Source: Hydractinia symbiolongicarpus (Eukaryota; Cnidaria; Hydrozoa; Anthoathecata; Hydractiniidae). Taken from it: a stretch of DNA of 64,000 nucleotides. Of this stretch, positions 40,431 through 53,180 are shown piece by piece. Each line of letters begins with the position of its first letter. Positions within the stretch are counted from its first letter, which is position 1. The position numbers and the translations under genes are program-made. The stretch lies in assembly GCF_029227915.1 (NCBI RefSeq), contig NC_079884.1, forward strand, positions 28,770,001 to 28,834,000, read 5' to 3'. The notes beneath the pieces were generated by a model. That model was not told where the DNA came from. It did not search any database and saw nothing but the letters and a program-made list of their open reading frames with translations.

Positions 40431-43400
40431 AAATCCGTTTGAGTTACAACGGTTGCGTCACATATTCGTACCAACATGTATTTAGCGATAGTATTGGGAT
40501 ATTACTAGGTTGCATCGCTTTTAACAGTGAAACGTTTGACTGTGGGACTTAATTGAACTGATTTTTGTCTTTGACCTTATAAATGTGATAAATGAGGCAG
40601 TTTGACTACAAGAACTAACATTCTTCAGAATTTGACATGATTGCTGGAACTCAGCGATTACACTGGGCGCTGTAGTAGCGCTTTATTAAAAAATTAAGAT
40701 AAATAAGTCGTTTTTTACTGTGGGACCAATCCTAGCCGTTAGTTCGCGTTGAAGAAATAGAGACAGTTTCAAAAACTACATTTCATTTATTTTTTAACGG
40801 TGTCAATCCGTTTGAGTTACAACGGTTGCGTCACATATTCGTACCAACAGGTATTTAGTGATTTTTTTCCGATATTACTCAGTTGTATCGCTTTTAACAG
40901 TGAAACGTTTGACTGTGGGACTTAATTGAACTGATTTTTGTCTTTGACCTTATAAATGTGATAAATGAGGCAGTTTGACTACAAGAACTAACATTTTTTT
41001 TAATTTGACATGATTGCTGGGACTCAGCGATTACACTGGGCGCCGTGGTAGCGCTTTATTAAAAAAATTAGATAAATAAGTCATTCTTTACTGTGGGACC
41101 AATCCTAGCCGCTAGTTCGCGCGGGAGAAATAGAGACAGTTTCAAAAACTACATTTCATTGATTTTCTAACGGTGTCAATCCGTTTGAGTTACAACGGTT
41201 GCGTCACTTATTCGTACCAACATGTATTTAGTGAATTTGTTCCGATATTACTCAGTTGTATTGCTTTTAACAGTGAAACGATTGACTGTGGGACTTAATT
41301 GAACTAACTTTGGACTGTGACCTGATAAATGTGATAAATGAGCCAATTGGTCTCAAAGGTATAACATTCTTCTTAATTTGATATGATTGCTGGAATTCAG
41401 CGATTACATTAGGCTCTGTGGTAGCGCTTTATTTAAAAATTTAGATAAATAAGATTTTCTTACTGTGGGACCAATCCTGGCCGTTAGTTCGCGCTGAAGA
41501 AATACGGACAGTTTCAAAAACTGCATTTCAATGACTTTCTAACGGGGTCAATAAGTTTGAGTTACAACGGTTGCGTCACATATTCGTACCAACATGTATT
41601 TAGTGATTTTCTTCCGATATTACTAAGTTGTATTGCTTTTAACAGTGAAACGATTGACTGTGGGAATTAATTGATCTGATTCTGGAATGTGACCTTATAA
41701 ATGTGATAAATGAGCCAATTGGTCTCCAAGGAATAACATTCTTCTTAATTTGACATGATTGCTGGAATTCAGCGATTACATTAGGCTCTGTGGTAGCGCT
41801 TTATTTAAAAATTTAGATAAATAAGACTTTTCTTACTGTGGGACCAATCCTGGCCGTTAGCACGGGCTGAATAAATAGGATCAGTTCCAAAGACTACATT
41901 ACATTGACTTTCTAGCGGCATAAATCCGTTTGAGTTACAACGATTGCGTCACATATTCGTACCAACAAGTATTTAGCGATGGTACTCGGATAATACTAGG
42001 TTGCATCACTTTTAACAATAAAACGTTTGACTGTGGGACTTAATTGAACTGATTTTGGACTTTGACCTTATAAATGTGATAAATGAGCCAGTTTGACTAC
42101 AAGAACTAACATTCTTCTTAATTTGACATGATTGCTAAAACTCAACGATTACACTGGGCGCCGTGGTAGCGCTTTATTAAAAAATTAAGAAAAATAAGTC
42201 ATTCTTTACTGTGGGACCAATCCTAGCCGTTAGTTCGCGCTGAAGAAATAGAGACAGTTTCAAAAACTACATTTCATTGATTTTCTAACGGTGTCAATCC
42301 GTTTTAGTTACAACAGTTGCGTCACAAATTCGTACCAACATGTATTTAGTGATTTTTTTCCGATATTACTAAGTTGGATCGCTTTTAACAGTGAAACGAT
42401 TGACTTTGGGACTTAATTGAACTGATTCTGGACTGTGACCTTACAAATGTTATAAATGAGCCAATTGGACTCCAAGGTATAACATTCTTCTTAATTTGAC
42501 ATGATTGCTGGAATTCAGCGATTACATTAGGCTCTGTGGTAGCGCTTTATTTAAAAATTTAGATAAATAAGATTTTCTTACTGTGGGACCAATCCTAGCC
42601 GTTAGTTCGCGCTGAAGAAATACGGACAGTTTCAAAAACTGCATTTCAATGACTTTCTAACGGGGTCAATCCGTTTGAGTTACAACGGTTGCGTCACATA
42701 TTCGTACCAACATGTATTTAGTGATTTTCTTCCGATATTACTAAGTTGTATTGCTTTTAACAGTGAAACGATTGACTGTGGGAATTAATTGATCTGATTC
42801 TGGAATGTGACCTTATAAATGTGATAAATGAGCCAATTGGTCTCCAAGGAATAACATTCTTCTTAATTTGACATGATTGCTGGAATTCAACGATTACATT
42901 AGGCTCTGTGGTAGCGCTTTATTTAAAAATTTAGATAAATAAGACTTTTCTTACTGTGGGACCAATCCTGGCCGTTAGCACGGGCTGAATAAATAGGATC
43001 AGTTCCAAAGACTACATTACATTGACTTTCTAGCGGCATAAATCCGTTTGAGTTACAACGGTTGCGTCACATATTCGTACCAACATGTATTTAGCGATAG
43101 TATTGGGATATTACTAGGTTGCATCGCTTTTAACAGTGAAACGTTTGACTGTGGGACTTAATTGAACTGATTTTTGTCTTTGACCTTATAAATGTGATAA
43201 ATGAGGCAGTTTGACTACAAGAACTAACATTTTTTTTAATTTGACATGATTGCTGGAACTCAGCGATTACACTGGGCGCCGTGGTAGCGCTTTATTAAAA
43301 AAATTAGATAAATAAGTCATTCTTTACTGTGGGACCAATCCTAGCCGCTAGTTCGCGCGGGAGAAATAGAGACAGTTTCAAAAACTACATTTCATTGATT

Positions 43401-44819
43401 TTCTAACGCTGTCAATCCGTTTGAGTTACAACGGTTGCGTCACTTATTCGTACCAACATGTATTTAGTGAATTTGTTCCGATATTACTCAGTTGTATTGC
43501 TTTTAACAGTGAAACGATTGACTGTGGGACTTAATTGATCTGATTCTGGAATGTGACCTTATAAATGTGATAAATGAGCCAATTGGTCTCCAAGGAATAA
43601 CATTCTTCTTAATTTGACATGATTGCTGGAATTCAACGATTACATTAGGCTCTGTGGTAGCGCTTTATTTAAAAATTTAGATAAATAAGACTTTTCTTAC
43701 TGTGGGACCAATCCTGGCCGTTAGCACGGGCTGAATAAATAGGATCAGTTCCAAAGACTACATTACATTGACTTTCTAGCGGCATAAATCCGTTTGAGTT
43801 ACAACGGTTGCGTCACATATTCGTACCAACATGTATTTAGCGATAGTATTGGGATATTACTAGGTTGCATCGCTTTTAACAGTGAAACGTTTGACTGTGG
43901 GACTTAATTGAACTGATTTTTGTCTTTGACCTTATAAATGTGATAAATGAGGCAGTTTGACTACAAGAACTAACATTCTTCAGAATTTGACATGATTGCT
44001 GGAACTCAGCGATTACACTGGGCGCTGTAGTAGCGCTTTATTAAAAAATTAAGATAAATAAGTCATTTTTTACTGTGGGACCAATCCTAGCCGTTAGTTC
44101 GCGTTGAAGAAATAGAGACAGTTTCAAAAACTACATTTCATTTATTTTTTAACGGTGTCAATCCGTTTGAGTTACAACGGTTGCGTCACATATTCGTACC
44201 AACAGGTATTTAGTGATTTTTTTCCGATATTACTAAGTTTTATCGGTTTTAACAGTGAAGCGATTGACTGTGGGACTTAATTGAACAAACTTTGGACTGT
44301 GACCTGATAAATGTGATAAATGAGCCAATTGGTCTCCAAGCAATTACATTCTTCTTAATTTGACATGATTGCTGGAATTCAGCAATTACATTAGGCTCTG
44401 TGGTAGCGCTTTATTTAAAAATTTAGATAAATAAGACTTTTCTTACTGTGGGACCAATCCTGGCCGTTAGCACGTGCTGAATAAATAGGATCAGTTCCAA
44501 AGACTACATTACATTGACTTTCTAGCGGCATAAATCCGTTTGAGTTACAACGGTTGCGTCACATATTCGTACCAACATGTATTTAGCGATAGTATTCGGA
44601 TATTACTAGGTTGCATCGCTTTTAACAGTGAAACGTTTGACTGTGGGACTTAATTGAACTGATTTTTGTCTTTAACCTTATAAATGTGATAAATGAGGCA
44701 GTTTGACTACAAGAACTAACATTTTTTTTAATTTGACATGATTGCTGGAACTCAGCGATTACACTGGGCGCCGTGGTAGCGCTTTATTAAAAAAATTAGA
44801 TAAATATGTCATTCTTTAC
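40431..44819 (+). repeat. Shuffled HOR section (746, 1118, 1492, 2236 and 2609 bp)
   Basis: Markers recur at several spacings rather than one: GTATTGGGAT at 40491, 43100 and 43846 (2609 and 746); GCGGGAGAAATAG at 41121, 43357 and 44849 (2236 and 1492); ACGGACAG at 40013, 41504 and 42622 (1491 and 1118). All are multiples of about 373. The trimers of the previous block have been cut and reassembled with a CTAGTTCGCGCGGGAG A-variant. Only satellite is present. Confidence 0.85.
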
Positions 44820-45192
44820 TGTGGGACCAATCCTAGCCGCTAGTTCGCGCGGGAGAAATAGAGACAGTTTCAAAATCTACATTTCATTGATTTTCTAACG
44901 CTGTCAATCCGTTTGAGTTACAACGGTTGCGTCACTTATTCGTACCAACATGTATTTAGTGAATTTGTTCCGATATTACTCAGTTGTATTGCTTTTAACA
45001 GTGAAACGATTGACTGTGGGACTTAATTGAACTAACTTTGGACTGTGACCTGATAAATGTGATAAATGAGCCAATTGGTCTCAAAGCAATTACATTCTTC
45101 TTAATTTGACATGATTGCTGGAATTCAGCGATTACATTAGGCTCTGTGGTAGCGCTTTATTTAAAATTTTAGATAAATAAGACTTTTCTTAC

Positions 45193-45565
45193 TGTGGGAC
45201 CAATCCTGGTCGTTAGCACTCGCTGAATAAATAGGATCTGTTCCAAAGACTACATTTCATTGAATTTCTAGCGGCATAAATCCGTTTGAGTTACAACGGT
45301 TGCGTCACATATTCGTATCAACATGTATTTAGCGATAGTATTCGGAAATTATTAGGTTGCATCACTTTCAACAGTGAAACGTTTGACTGTGGGACTTAAT
45401 TGAACTGATTTTGGGCTTTGACCTTATAAATGTGATAAATGAGCCAGTTTGACTACAAGAACTAACATTTTTCTTAATTTGACATGATTGCTGGAACTCA
45501 GCGATTACACTGGGCGCCGTGGTAGCGCTTTATTAAAAAATTAAGATAAATAAGTCATTCTTTAC
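45193..45565 (+). repeat. Representative type B monomer (373 bp)
   Basis: Same length and layout as type A, but with the diagnostic B sites: CCTGG near the start, CTCGCTGAATAAATAGG, a TTCCAAAGACTAC segment where A has TTTCAAAAACTAC, TAGCGGCATAAATCCG, TTTAGCGATAGTATTCGG, ATTAGGTTGCATC, CTGATTTTGGGCTTTGACC, CAGTTTGACTACAAGAAC and CTGGAACTCAGCGATTACACTGGGCG. Its end carries the short linker TTATTAAAAAATTAAG that normally leads into an A monomer. The neighbours on both sides are A or A-like, so this is one half of the 746-bp dimer. Confidence 0.9.
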
Positions 45566-45938
45566 TGTGGGACCAATCCTAGCCGCTAGTTCGCGCTGGA
45601 GAAATAGAGACAGTTTCAAAAACTACATTTCATTGATTTTCTAACGGTGTCAATCCGTTTGAGTTACAACGGTTGCGTCACATATTCGTACCAACATGTA
45701 TTTCGTGATTTTGTTCCGATATTACTAAGTTGTATTGCTTTTAACAGTGAAACGATTGACTGTGGGAATTAATTGATCTGATTCTGGAATGTGACCTTAT
45801 AAATGTGATAAATGAGCCAATTGGTCTCCAAGGAATAACATTCTTCTTAATTTGACATGATTGCTGGAATTCAGCGATTACATTAGGCTCTGTGGTAGCG
45901 CTTTATTTAAAAATTTAGATAAATAAGACTTTTCTTAC

Positions 45939-46311
45939 TGTGGGACAAATCCTGGCCGTTAGCACTGGCTGAATAAATAGGATCAGTTCCAAAGACTACA
46001 TTTCATTGATTTTCTAACGGTGTCAATCCGTTTGAGTTACAACGGTTGCGTCACATATTCGTACCAACATGTATTTAGTGATTTTTTTCCGATATTACTA
46101 AGTTGTATCGGTTTTAACAGTGAAGCGATTGACTGTGGGACTTAATTGAACTAACTTTGGACTGTGACCTGATAAATGTGATAAATGAGACAATTGGACT
46201 CTAAGGAATAACATTCTTCTTAATTTGATATGATTGCTGGAATTCAGCGATTACATTAAGCTCTGTGGTGGCGCTTTATTTAAAAATTTAGATAAATGAA
46301 TCTTTTTTTAC
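45939..46311 (+). repeat. In-register B-to-A chimeric monomer
   Basis: Begins as B (AATCCTGGCCGTTAGCACTGG, ATAAATAGGATCAG) and becomes A from about CATTGATTTTCTAACGG onward, with TTTAGTGATTTTTTTCC. Length stays 373. The switch lies in CTACATTTCATTGA, which both subtypes share. Confidence 0.75.
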
Positions 46312-46684
46312 TGTGGGACCAATCCTAGCCGTTAGTTCGCATTGAAGAAATACAGACAGTTTCAAAAACTACATTTCATTGACTTTCTATCAGGGCCAAT
46401 CCCTTTGAGTTACAACGGTTGCGTCACATATTCGTACCAACATGTATTTAGTGATTTTCTTCCGATATTACTAAGTTGCATTGCTTTTAACAGTGAAACG
46501 ATTGACTGTGGGATTTAATTGAACTGATTCTGGAAGGTGACCTTATAAATGTGATAAATGAGTCAATTGGACTCCAAGGAATAACATTTTTCTTAATTTG
46601 ATATGATTGCTGGAATTCAGCGATTACCTTAGGCTCTGTGGTAGCGCTTTATTTAAAAATTTACATAAATAAATCATTTTTTAC

Positions 46685-47057
46685 TGTGGGAACAATCCTA
46701 GCCGTTAGTTCGCGCTGAAGAAATACAGACAGTTTCAAAAACTAAATTTCATTGACTTTCTAGCGGCATAAATCCGTTTGAGTTACAACGGTTGCGTCAC
46801 ATATTCGTTCCAACATGTACTTAGCGATAGTAATCAGATATTACTATGTTGCACCGCTTTTAACAGTGAAACGATTGACTGTTGGACTTAATTGAACTGA
46901 TTCTGGACTGTGACCTTATAAATGTGATAAATGAGCCAATTGGACTTCAAGGAATAACATTCTACTGAATTTGACATAATTGCTGGAACTCAGCGATTAC
47001 ACTGGGCGCTGTTGTAGCGTTTTATTAAAAAATTAAGATAAATAAGTTATTTTTTAC
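46685..47057 (+). repeat. In-register A-to-B chimeric monomer
   Basis: Begins as A (TAGCCGTTAGTTCGCGCTG, AAATACAGAC) and becomes B within ACTAAATTTCATTGACTTT (then TAGCGGCATAAATCC and TTAGCGATAGTAATC). It is the reciprocal type of exchange to the monomer at 45939, at nearly the same monomer position. Confidence 0.75.
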
Positions 47058-48176
47058 TGTGGGACCAATCCTAGCCGTTAGTTCGTGTTGAAGAAATAGA
47101 GAAAGTTTCAAAAACTACATTTCATTGATTTTCTAACGGTGTCAATCCGTTTGAGTTACAACGGTTGCGTCACATATTCGTACCAACATGTAGTTAGTGA
47201 TTCTCTTCCGATATTACTAAGTTGCATTGCTTTTAACAATGAAACGATTGACTGTGGGATTTAATTGAACTGATTCTGGAATGTGACCTTATAAATGTGA
47301 TAATTGAGCCAATTGGACTCCAAGGAATAACATTCTTCTTAATTTGATATGATTGCTGGAATTCAACGATTACATTAGGCTCTGTGGTAGCGCTTTATTT
47401 AAAAATTTAGATAAATAAATCATTTTTTACTGTGGGACCAATCCTAGCCGTTAGTTCGCGCTGAAGAAATACAGACAGTTTCAAAAACTACATTTCTTTG
47501 ACTTTCTATCGGGGTCAATCCGTTTGAGTTACAACGGTTGCGTCACATATTCGTACCAACATGTATTTAGTAATTTTCTTCCGATATTACTAAGTTGCAT
47601 TGCTTTTAATAGTGAAACGATTGACTGTCGGATTTAATTGAACTGATTCTGGAATGTGACCTTATATATGTGATAAATGAGCCAATTGGACTCCAAGGAA
47701 TAACATTCTTCTTAATTTGATATGATTGCTGCAATTCAGCGATAACATTAGGCTCTGTGGTAGCGCTTTATTTAAAAATTTAGATAAATAAATCATTTTT
47801 TACTGTGGGACCAATCCTAGCCGTTAGTTCGCGCTGAAGAAATACAGACAGTTTCAATAACTACATTTCAATGACTTTCTAACGGCGTCAATCCGTTTGA
47901 GTTACAACGGTTGCGTCACTTATTCGTACCAACATGTATTTAGTGATTTTGTTCCGATATTACTAAGTTGTATTGCTTTTAACAGTGAAACGATTGACTG
48001 TGGGAATTAATTGATCTGATTCTGGAATGTGACCTTATAAATGTGATAAATGAGTCAATTGGTCTCCAAGGAATAATATTCTTCCTAATTTGACATGATT
48101 GCTGGAATTCAGCGATTACATTAGGCTCTGTGGGAGCGCTTTATTTAAAAATTTAGATAAATAAATCATTTTTTAC

Positions 48177-48549
48177 TGTGGGACCAATCCTAGCCGTTAG
48201 TTCGCGCTGAAGAAATACAGACAGTTTCAAAAACTACATTTCAATGACTTTCTAACGGGGTCAATCCGTTTCAGTTACAACGGTTGCGTCACATATTCGT
48301 ACCAACATGTATTTAGTGATTTTCTTCCGATATTACTAAGTTGTATTGCTTTTAACAGTGAAACGATTGACTGTGGGAATTAATTGAACTGATTCTGGAT
48401 TGTGACCTCATAAATGTGATAAATGAGCCAATTGGTCTCCAAGCAATTACATTCTCCTTAATTTGACATGATTGCTGGAATTCAGCGATTACATTAGGCT
48501 CTGTGGTAGCGCTTTATTTAAAATTTTAGATAAATAAGACTTTTCTTAC
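48177..48549 (+). repeat. Representative type A monomer (373 bp)
   Basis: Counted base by base: 69 G, 66 C, 36.2% G+C, 12 CpG. Landmarks by monomer position are TGTGGGA at 1-7, CCGTT at 18-22, CGCGCTGAAGAAATA around 28-41, AACGG at 78-82, CCGTT at 90-94, AACGG at 103-107, TTGCGTCAC at 108-116, then TTCGTACCAACATG, TTTAGTGATTTTCTTCCGAT, a second CTGTGGGA near the middle, GAGCCAATTGGTCTCC, GACATGATTGCTGG, GCGATTACATTAGG, TAGCGCTTTA and an A/T-rich linker. A monomers are diagnosed by CCTAGCC at the start, TAACGG rather than TAGCGG, and TAGTGATTTT rather than TAGCGATAGT. Confidence 0.93.
48266..48283 (+). repeat. Conserved dyad CCGTT-N8-AACGG (example)
   Basis: CCGTT and AACGG form 5-bp inverted arms around eight bases. 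The dyad is in both A and B monomers and is kept in the great majority of copies. Together with AACGG at 48254 and CCGTT at 48194 it makes four copies of one pentamer, in alternating orientation, in the first 107 bp of an A monomer. YAACGG is also the MYB-family recognition core; binding here is only a possibility. Confidence 0.6.
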
Positions 48550-51500
48550 TGCGGGACCAATCCTGGCCGTTAGCACTCCCTGAATAAATAGGATCTGTTC
48601 CAAAGACTACATTTCATTGACTTTCTAGCGGCATAAATCCGTTTGAGTTACAACGGTTGCGTCACATATTCGTGCCAACATATATTTAGCGATAGTATTC
48701 GGATATTACTAGGTTGCATCGCTTTTAACAGTGAAACGTTTGACTGTGGGACTTAATTGAACTGATTTTGGTCTTTGACCTTATGAATGTGATAAGTGAG
48801 CCAGTTTGACTACAAGAACTAACATTCTTCTGAATTTGACATGATTGCTGGAACTCAGCGATTACACTGGGCGCTGTGGTAGCGCTTTATTAAAAAATTA
48901 AGATAAATAAGTCATTTTTTACTGTGGGACCAATCCTAGCCGTTAGTTCGCGTTGAAGAAATAGAGAAAGTTTCAAAAACTACATTTCATTGATTTTCTA
49001 ACGGTGTCAATCCGTTTGAGTTACAACGGTTGCGTCACATATTCGTAACAACATGTATTTAGTGATTTTTTTTCGATATTACCAAGCTGTATCGGTTTTA
49101 ACATTGAAGCGATTGACTGTGGGACTTAACTGAACTAACTTTGGACTGTGACCTGATAAATGTGATAAATGAGACAATTGAACTCCAAGGAATAACATTC
49201 TTCAGCATTTGATATGATTGCTGGAATTCAACGATTACATTAGGCTCTGTGGTAGCGCTTTATTTTAAAATTTAGATAAATAAATCATTTTTTACTGTGG
49301 GACCAATCCTAGCCGTTAGTTCGCGCTGAAGAAATACAGATCGTTTCAAAAACTACATTTCATTGACTTTCTATCGGGGCCAATCCGTTTGAGTTACAAC
49401 GGTTGCGTCACATATTCGTACCAACATGTATTTAGTGATTTTCTTCCGATATTACTAAGTTGCATTGCTTTTAACAGTGAAACGATTGACTGTGGGATTT
49501 GATTGAACTGATTCTGGAATGTGACCTTATAAATGTGATAAATGAGCCAATTGGACTCCAAGGAATAACATTCTTCTTAATTCGACATGATTGCTGGAAT
49601 TTAGCGAGTACACTAGGCCCTGTGGTAGCGCCTTATTTAAAAATTTAGATAAATAAATCATTTTTTACTGTGGGACCAATCCTAGCCGTTAGTTCGCGCT
49701 GAAAAAATAGAGACAGCTTCAAAAACTACATTTCAATGACTTTCTAACGGGGTCAATCCGTTCGAGTTACAACGGTTGCGTCACATGTTCGTACCAACAT
49801 GTATTTAGGGATTTTCTTCCGATATTACTAAGTTGTATTGCTTTTAACAGTGAAACAATTGACTGTGGGAATTAATTGAACTGATTCTGGACTGTGACCT
49901 CATAAATGTGATAAATAAGCCAATTGATCTCCAAGCAATCACATTCTTCTTAATTTGATATGATTGCTGTAATTCAGCGATTACATTAGACTCTGTGGAA
50001 GCGCTTTATTTAAAAATTTAGATAAATAAGAATTTTCTTACTGTGGGACGAATCCTGGCCGTCAGCACTCGCTGATTAAATAGGATCTGTTCCAAAGACT
50101 ACATTTCATTGACTTTCTAGCGGCATAAATCCGTTTGAGTTACAACGGTTGCGTCACATATTCGTGCCAACATGTACTTATCGATAGTAATCGAATATTA
50201 CTAGGTTGCACCGCTTTTAACAGTGAAACGATTGACTGTGGGACTTAATTGAACTGATTCTGGACTGTGACCTTATAAATGTGATAAATGAGCCAATTGG
50301 ACTCCAAGGAATAACATTCTTCTTAATTCGACATGATTGCTGGAACTCAGCGAATACACTAGGCCCTGTGGTAGCGCCTTATTTAAAAATTTAGATAAAT
50401 AAATCATTTTTTACTGTGGGACCAATCCTAGCCGTTAGTTCGCGCTGAAAAAATAGAGACAGTTTCAAAAACTACATTTCAATGACTTTCTAACGGGGTC
50501 AATCCGTTCGAGTTACAACGGTTGCGTCGCATGTTCGTACCAACATGTATTTAGGGATTTTCTTCCGATATTACTAAGTTGTATTGCTTTTAACAGTGAA
50601 ACGATTGACTGTGGGAATTAATTGATCTGATTTTGGAATGTGACCTCATAAATGTGATAAATGAGCCAATTGGTCTCCAAGCAATTACATTCTTCTTAAT
50701 TGGACATGATTGCTGGATTTCAGCGATTACATTAGGCTCTGTGGTAGCGCTTTATTTAAAATTTTAGATAAATAGGACTTTTCTTACTGTGGGACCAATC
50801 CTGGCCGTTAGCACTCGCTGAATAAATAGGATCTGTTCCAAAGAAAACATTTCATTGACTTTCTAGCGGCATAAATCCGTTTGAGTTACAACGGTTGCGT
50901 CGCATGTTCGTACCAACATGTATTTAGCGATAGTATTCGGATATTACTAGGTTGCATCGCTTTTAACAGTGAAACGTTTGAATGTGGGACTTAATTGAAC
51001 TGATTTTCGTCTTTGACTTTATAAATGTGATAAATGAGCCAGTTTGACTACAAGAACTAACATCCTTCTTAATTTGACATGATTGCTGGAACTCAGCGAT
51101 TACACTGGGCGCCGTGGTAGCGTTTTTTTTTAAAAATTAAGATAAATAAGTCATTTTTTACTGTGGGAACAATCCTAGGCGTTAGTTCGCGCTGAAGAAA
51201 TAGAGACAGTTTCAAAAACTACATTTCATTGATTTCCTAACGGTGTCAATCCGTTTGAGTTACAACGGTTGCGTCACTTATTCGTACCAACATGTATTTA
51301 GTGATTTTATTCCGATATTACTAAGTTGTATTGCCTTCAACAGTGAAACGATTGACTGTGGGAATTAATTGATCTGATTTTGGAATGTGACCTTATAAAT
51401 GTGATAAATGAGTCAATTGGTCTCCAAGGAATAACATTCTTCCTAATTTGACATGATTGCTGGAATTCAGCGATTACATTAGGCTCTGTGGGAGCGCTTT

Positions 51501-53180
51501 ATTTAAAAATTTAGATAAATAAATCATTTTTTACTGTGGGACCAATCCTAGCCGTTAGTTCGCGCTGAAGAAATACAGACAGTTTCAAAAACTACATTTC
51601 AATGACTTTCTAACGGGGTCAATCCGTTTCAGTTACAACGGTTGCGTCACATATTCGTATTAACATGTATTTAGTGATTTTCTTCCGATATTACTAAGTT
51701 GTATTGCTTTTAACAGTGAAACGATTGACTGTGGGAATTAATTGAACTGATTCTGGATTGTGACCTCATAAATGTGATAAATGAGCCAATTGGTCTCCAA
51801 GCAATTACATTCTTCTTAATTTGACATGATTGCTGGAATTCAGCGATTACATTAGGCTCTGTGGTAGCGCTTTATTTAAAATTTTAGATAAATAAGACTT
51901 TTCTTACTGTGGGACCAATCCTGGCCGTTAGCACTCGCTGAATAAATAGGATCTGTTCCAAAGACTAGATTTCATTGACTTTCTAGCGGCATAAATCCGT
52001 GTGAGTTACAACGGTTGCGTCACATATTCGTACCAACATATATTTAGCGATAGTATTCGGATATTACTAGGTTGCATCGCTTTTAACAGTGAAACGTTTG
52101 AATGTGGGACTTAATTGAACTGATTTTCGTCTTTGACCTTATAAATGTGATAAATGAGCCAGTTTGACTACAAGAACTAACATTCTTCTTAATTTGACAT
52201 GATTGCTGGAACTCAGCGATTACACTGGGCGCCGTGGTAGCGTTTTTTTTAAAAAATTAAGATAAATAAGTCATTTTTTACTGTGGGAACAATCCTAGGC
52301 GTTAGTTCGCGCTGAAGAAATAGAGACAGTTTCAAAAACTACATTTCATTCATTTCCTAACGGTGTCAATCCGTTTGAGTTACAACGGTTGCGTCACTTA
52401 TTCGTACCAACATGTATTTAGTGATTTTATTCCGATATTACTAAGTTGTATTGCCTTTAACAGTGAAACGATTGACTGTGGGAATTAATTGATCTGATTT
52501 TGGATGTGACCTTATAAATGTGATAAATGAGCCAATTGGTCTCCAAGCAATTACATTCTTCTTAATTTGACATGATTGCTGGAATTCAGCGATTACATTA
52601 GGCTCTGTGGTAGCGCTTTATTTAAAATTTTAGATAAATAAGACTTTTCTTACTGTGGGACCAATCCTGGCCGTTAGCACTCGCTGAATAAATAGGATCT
52701 GTTCCAAAGACAACATTTCATTGACTTTCTAGCGGCATAAATCCGTTTGAGTTACAACGGTTGCGTCACATATTCGTACCAACATGTATTTAGCGATGGT
52801 ATTCGGATATTACTAGGTTGCATCACTTTTAACAGTGAAACGTTTGACTGTGGGACTTAATTGAACTGATTTTGGACTTTGACCTTATAAATGTGATAAA
52901 TGAGCCAGTTTGACTACAAGAACTAACATTCTTCTTAATTTGACATGATTGCTGGAACTCAGTGATTACACTGGGCGCCGTGGTAGCGCTTTATTAAAAA
53001 ATTAAGATAAATAAGTCATTTTTTACTGTGGGACCCATCCTAGCCGTTAGTTCGCGCTGAAGAAATAGAGACAGGTTCAAAAACTACATTTCATTGATTT
53101 TCTAACGGTGTCAATCCGTTTGAGTTACAACGGTTGCGTCACTTATTCGTACCAACATGTATTTAGTGATTTTGTTCCGA

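Larger units (their letters stand above)
44820..47773 (+). repeat. Less homogenised, A-rich monomer run
   Basis: Eight monomers at exactly 373-bp spacing (44820 to 47431). I find no near-identical partner elsewhere in the window for much of it. From 45939 on, the starts are A-like or A-containing, so strict A-B alternation is lost. Private changes are frequent (CTATCAGGGCCAATCCC, GGAAGGTGACC, TTCGTGTTGAAG, TAATAGTGAAACG), suggesting older monomers that escaped recent amplification. Confidence 0.8.

Noticed and set aside
48290-48315. Complete CENP-B box
   Set aside because: Only the TTCGNNNNA half and one G fit; the CGGG half is absent in A and B copies examined, so it is reported only as a partial resemblance.
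53060-53090. RNA polymerase III internal promoter (GGTTCAAAAAC near box B)
   Set aside because: Lacks the final C in box B register, has no box A at the right spacing, and the G is present in only a few copies.
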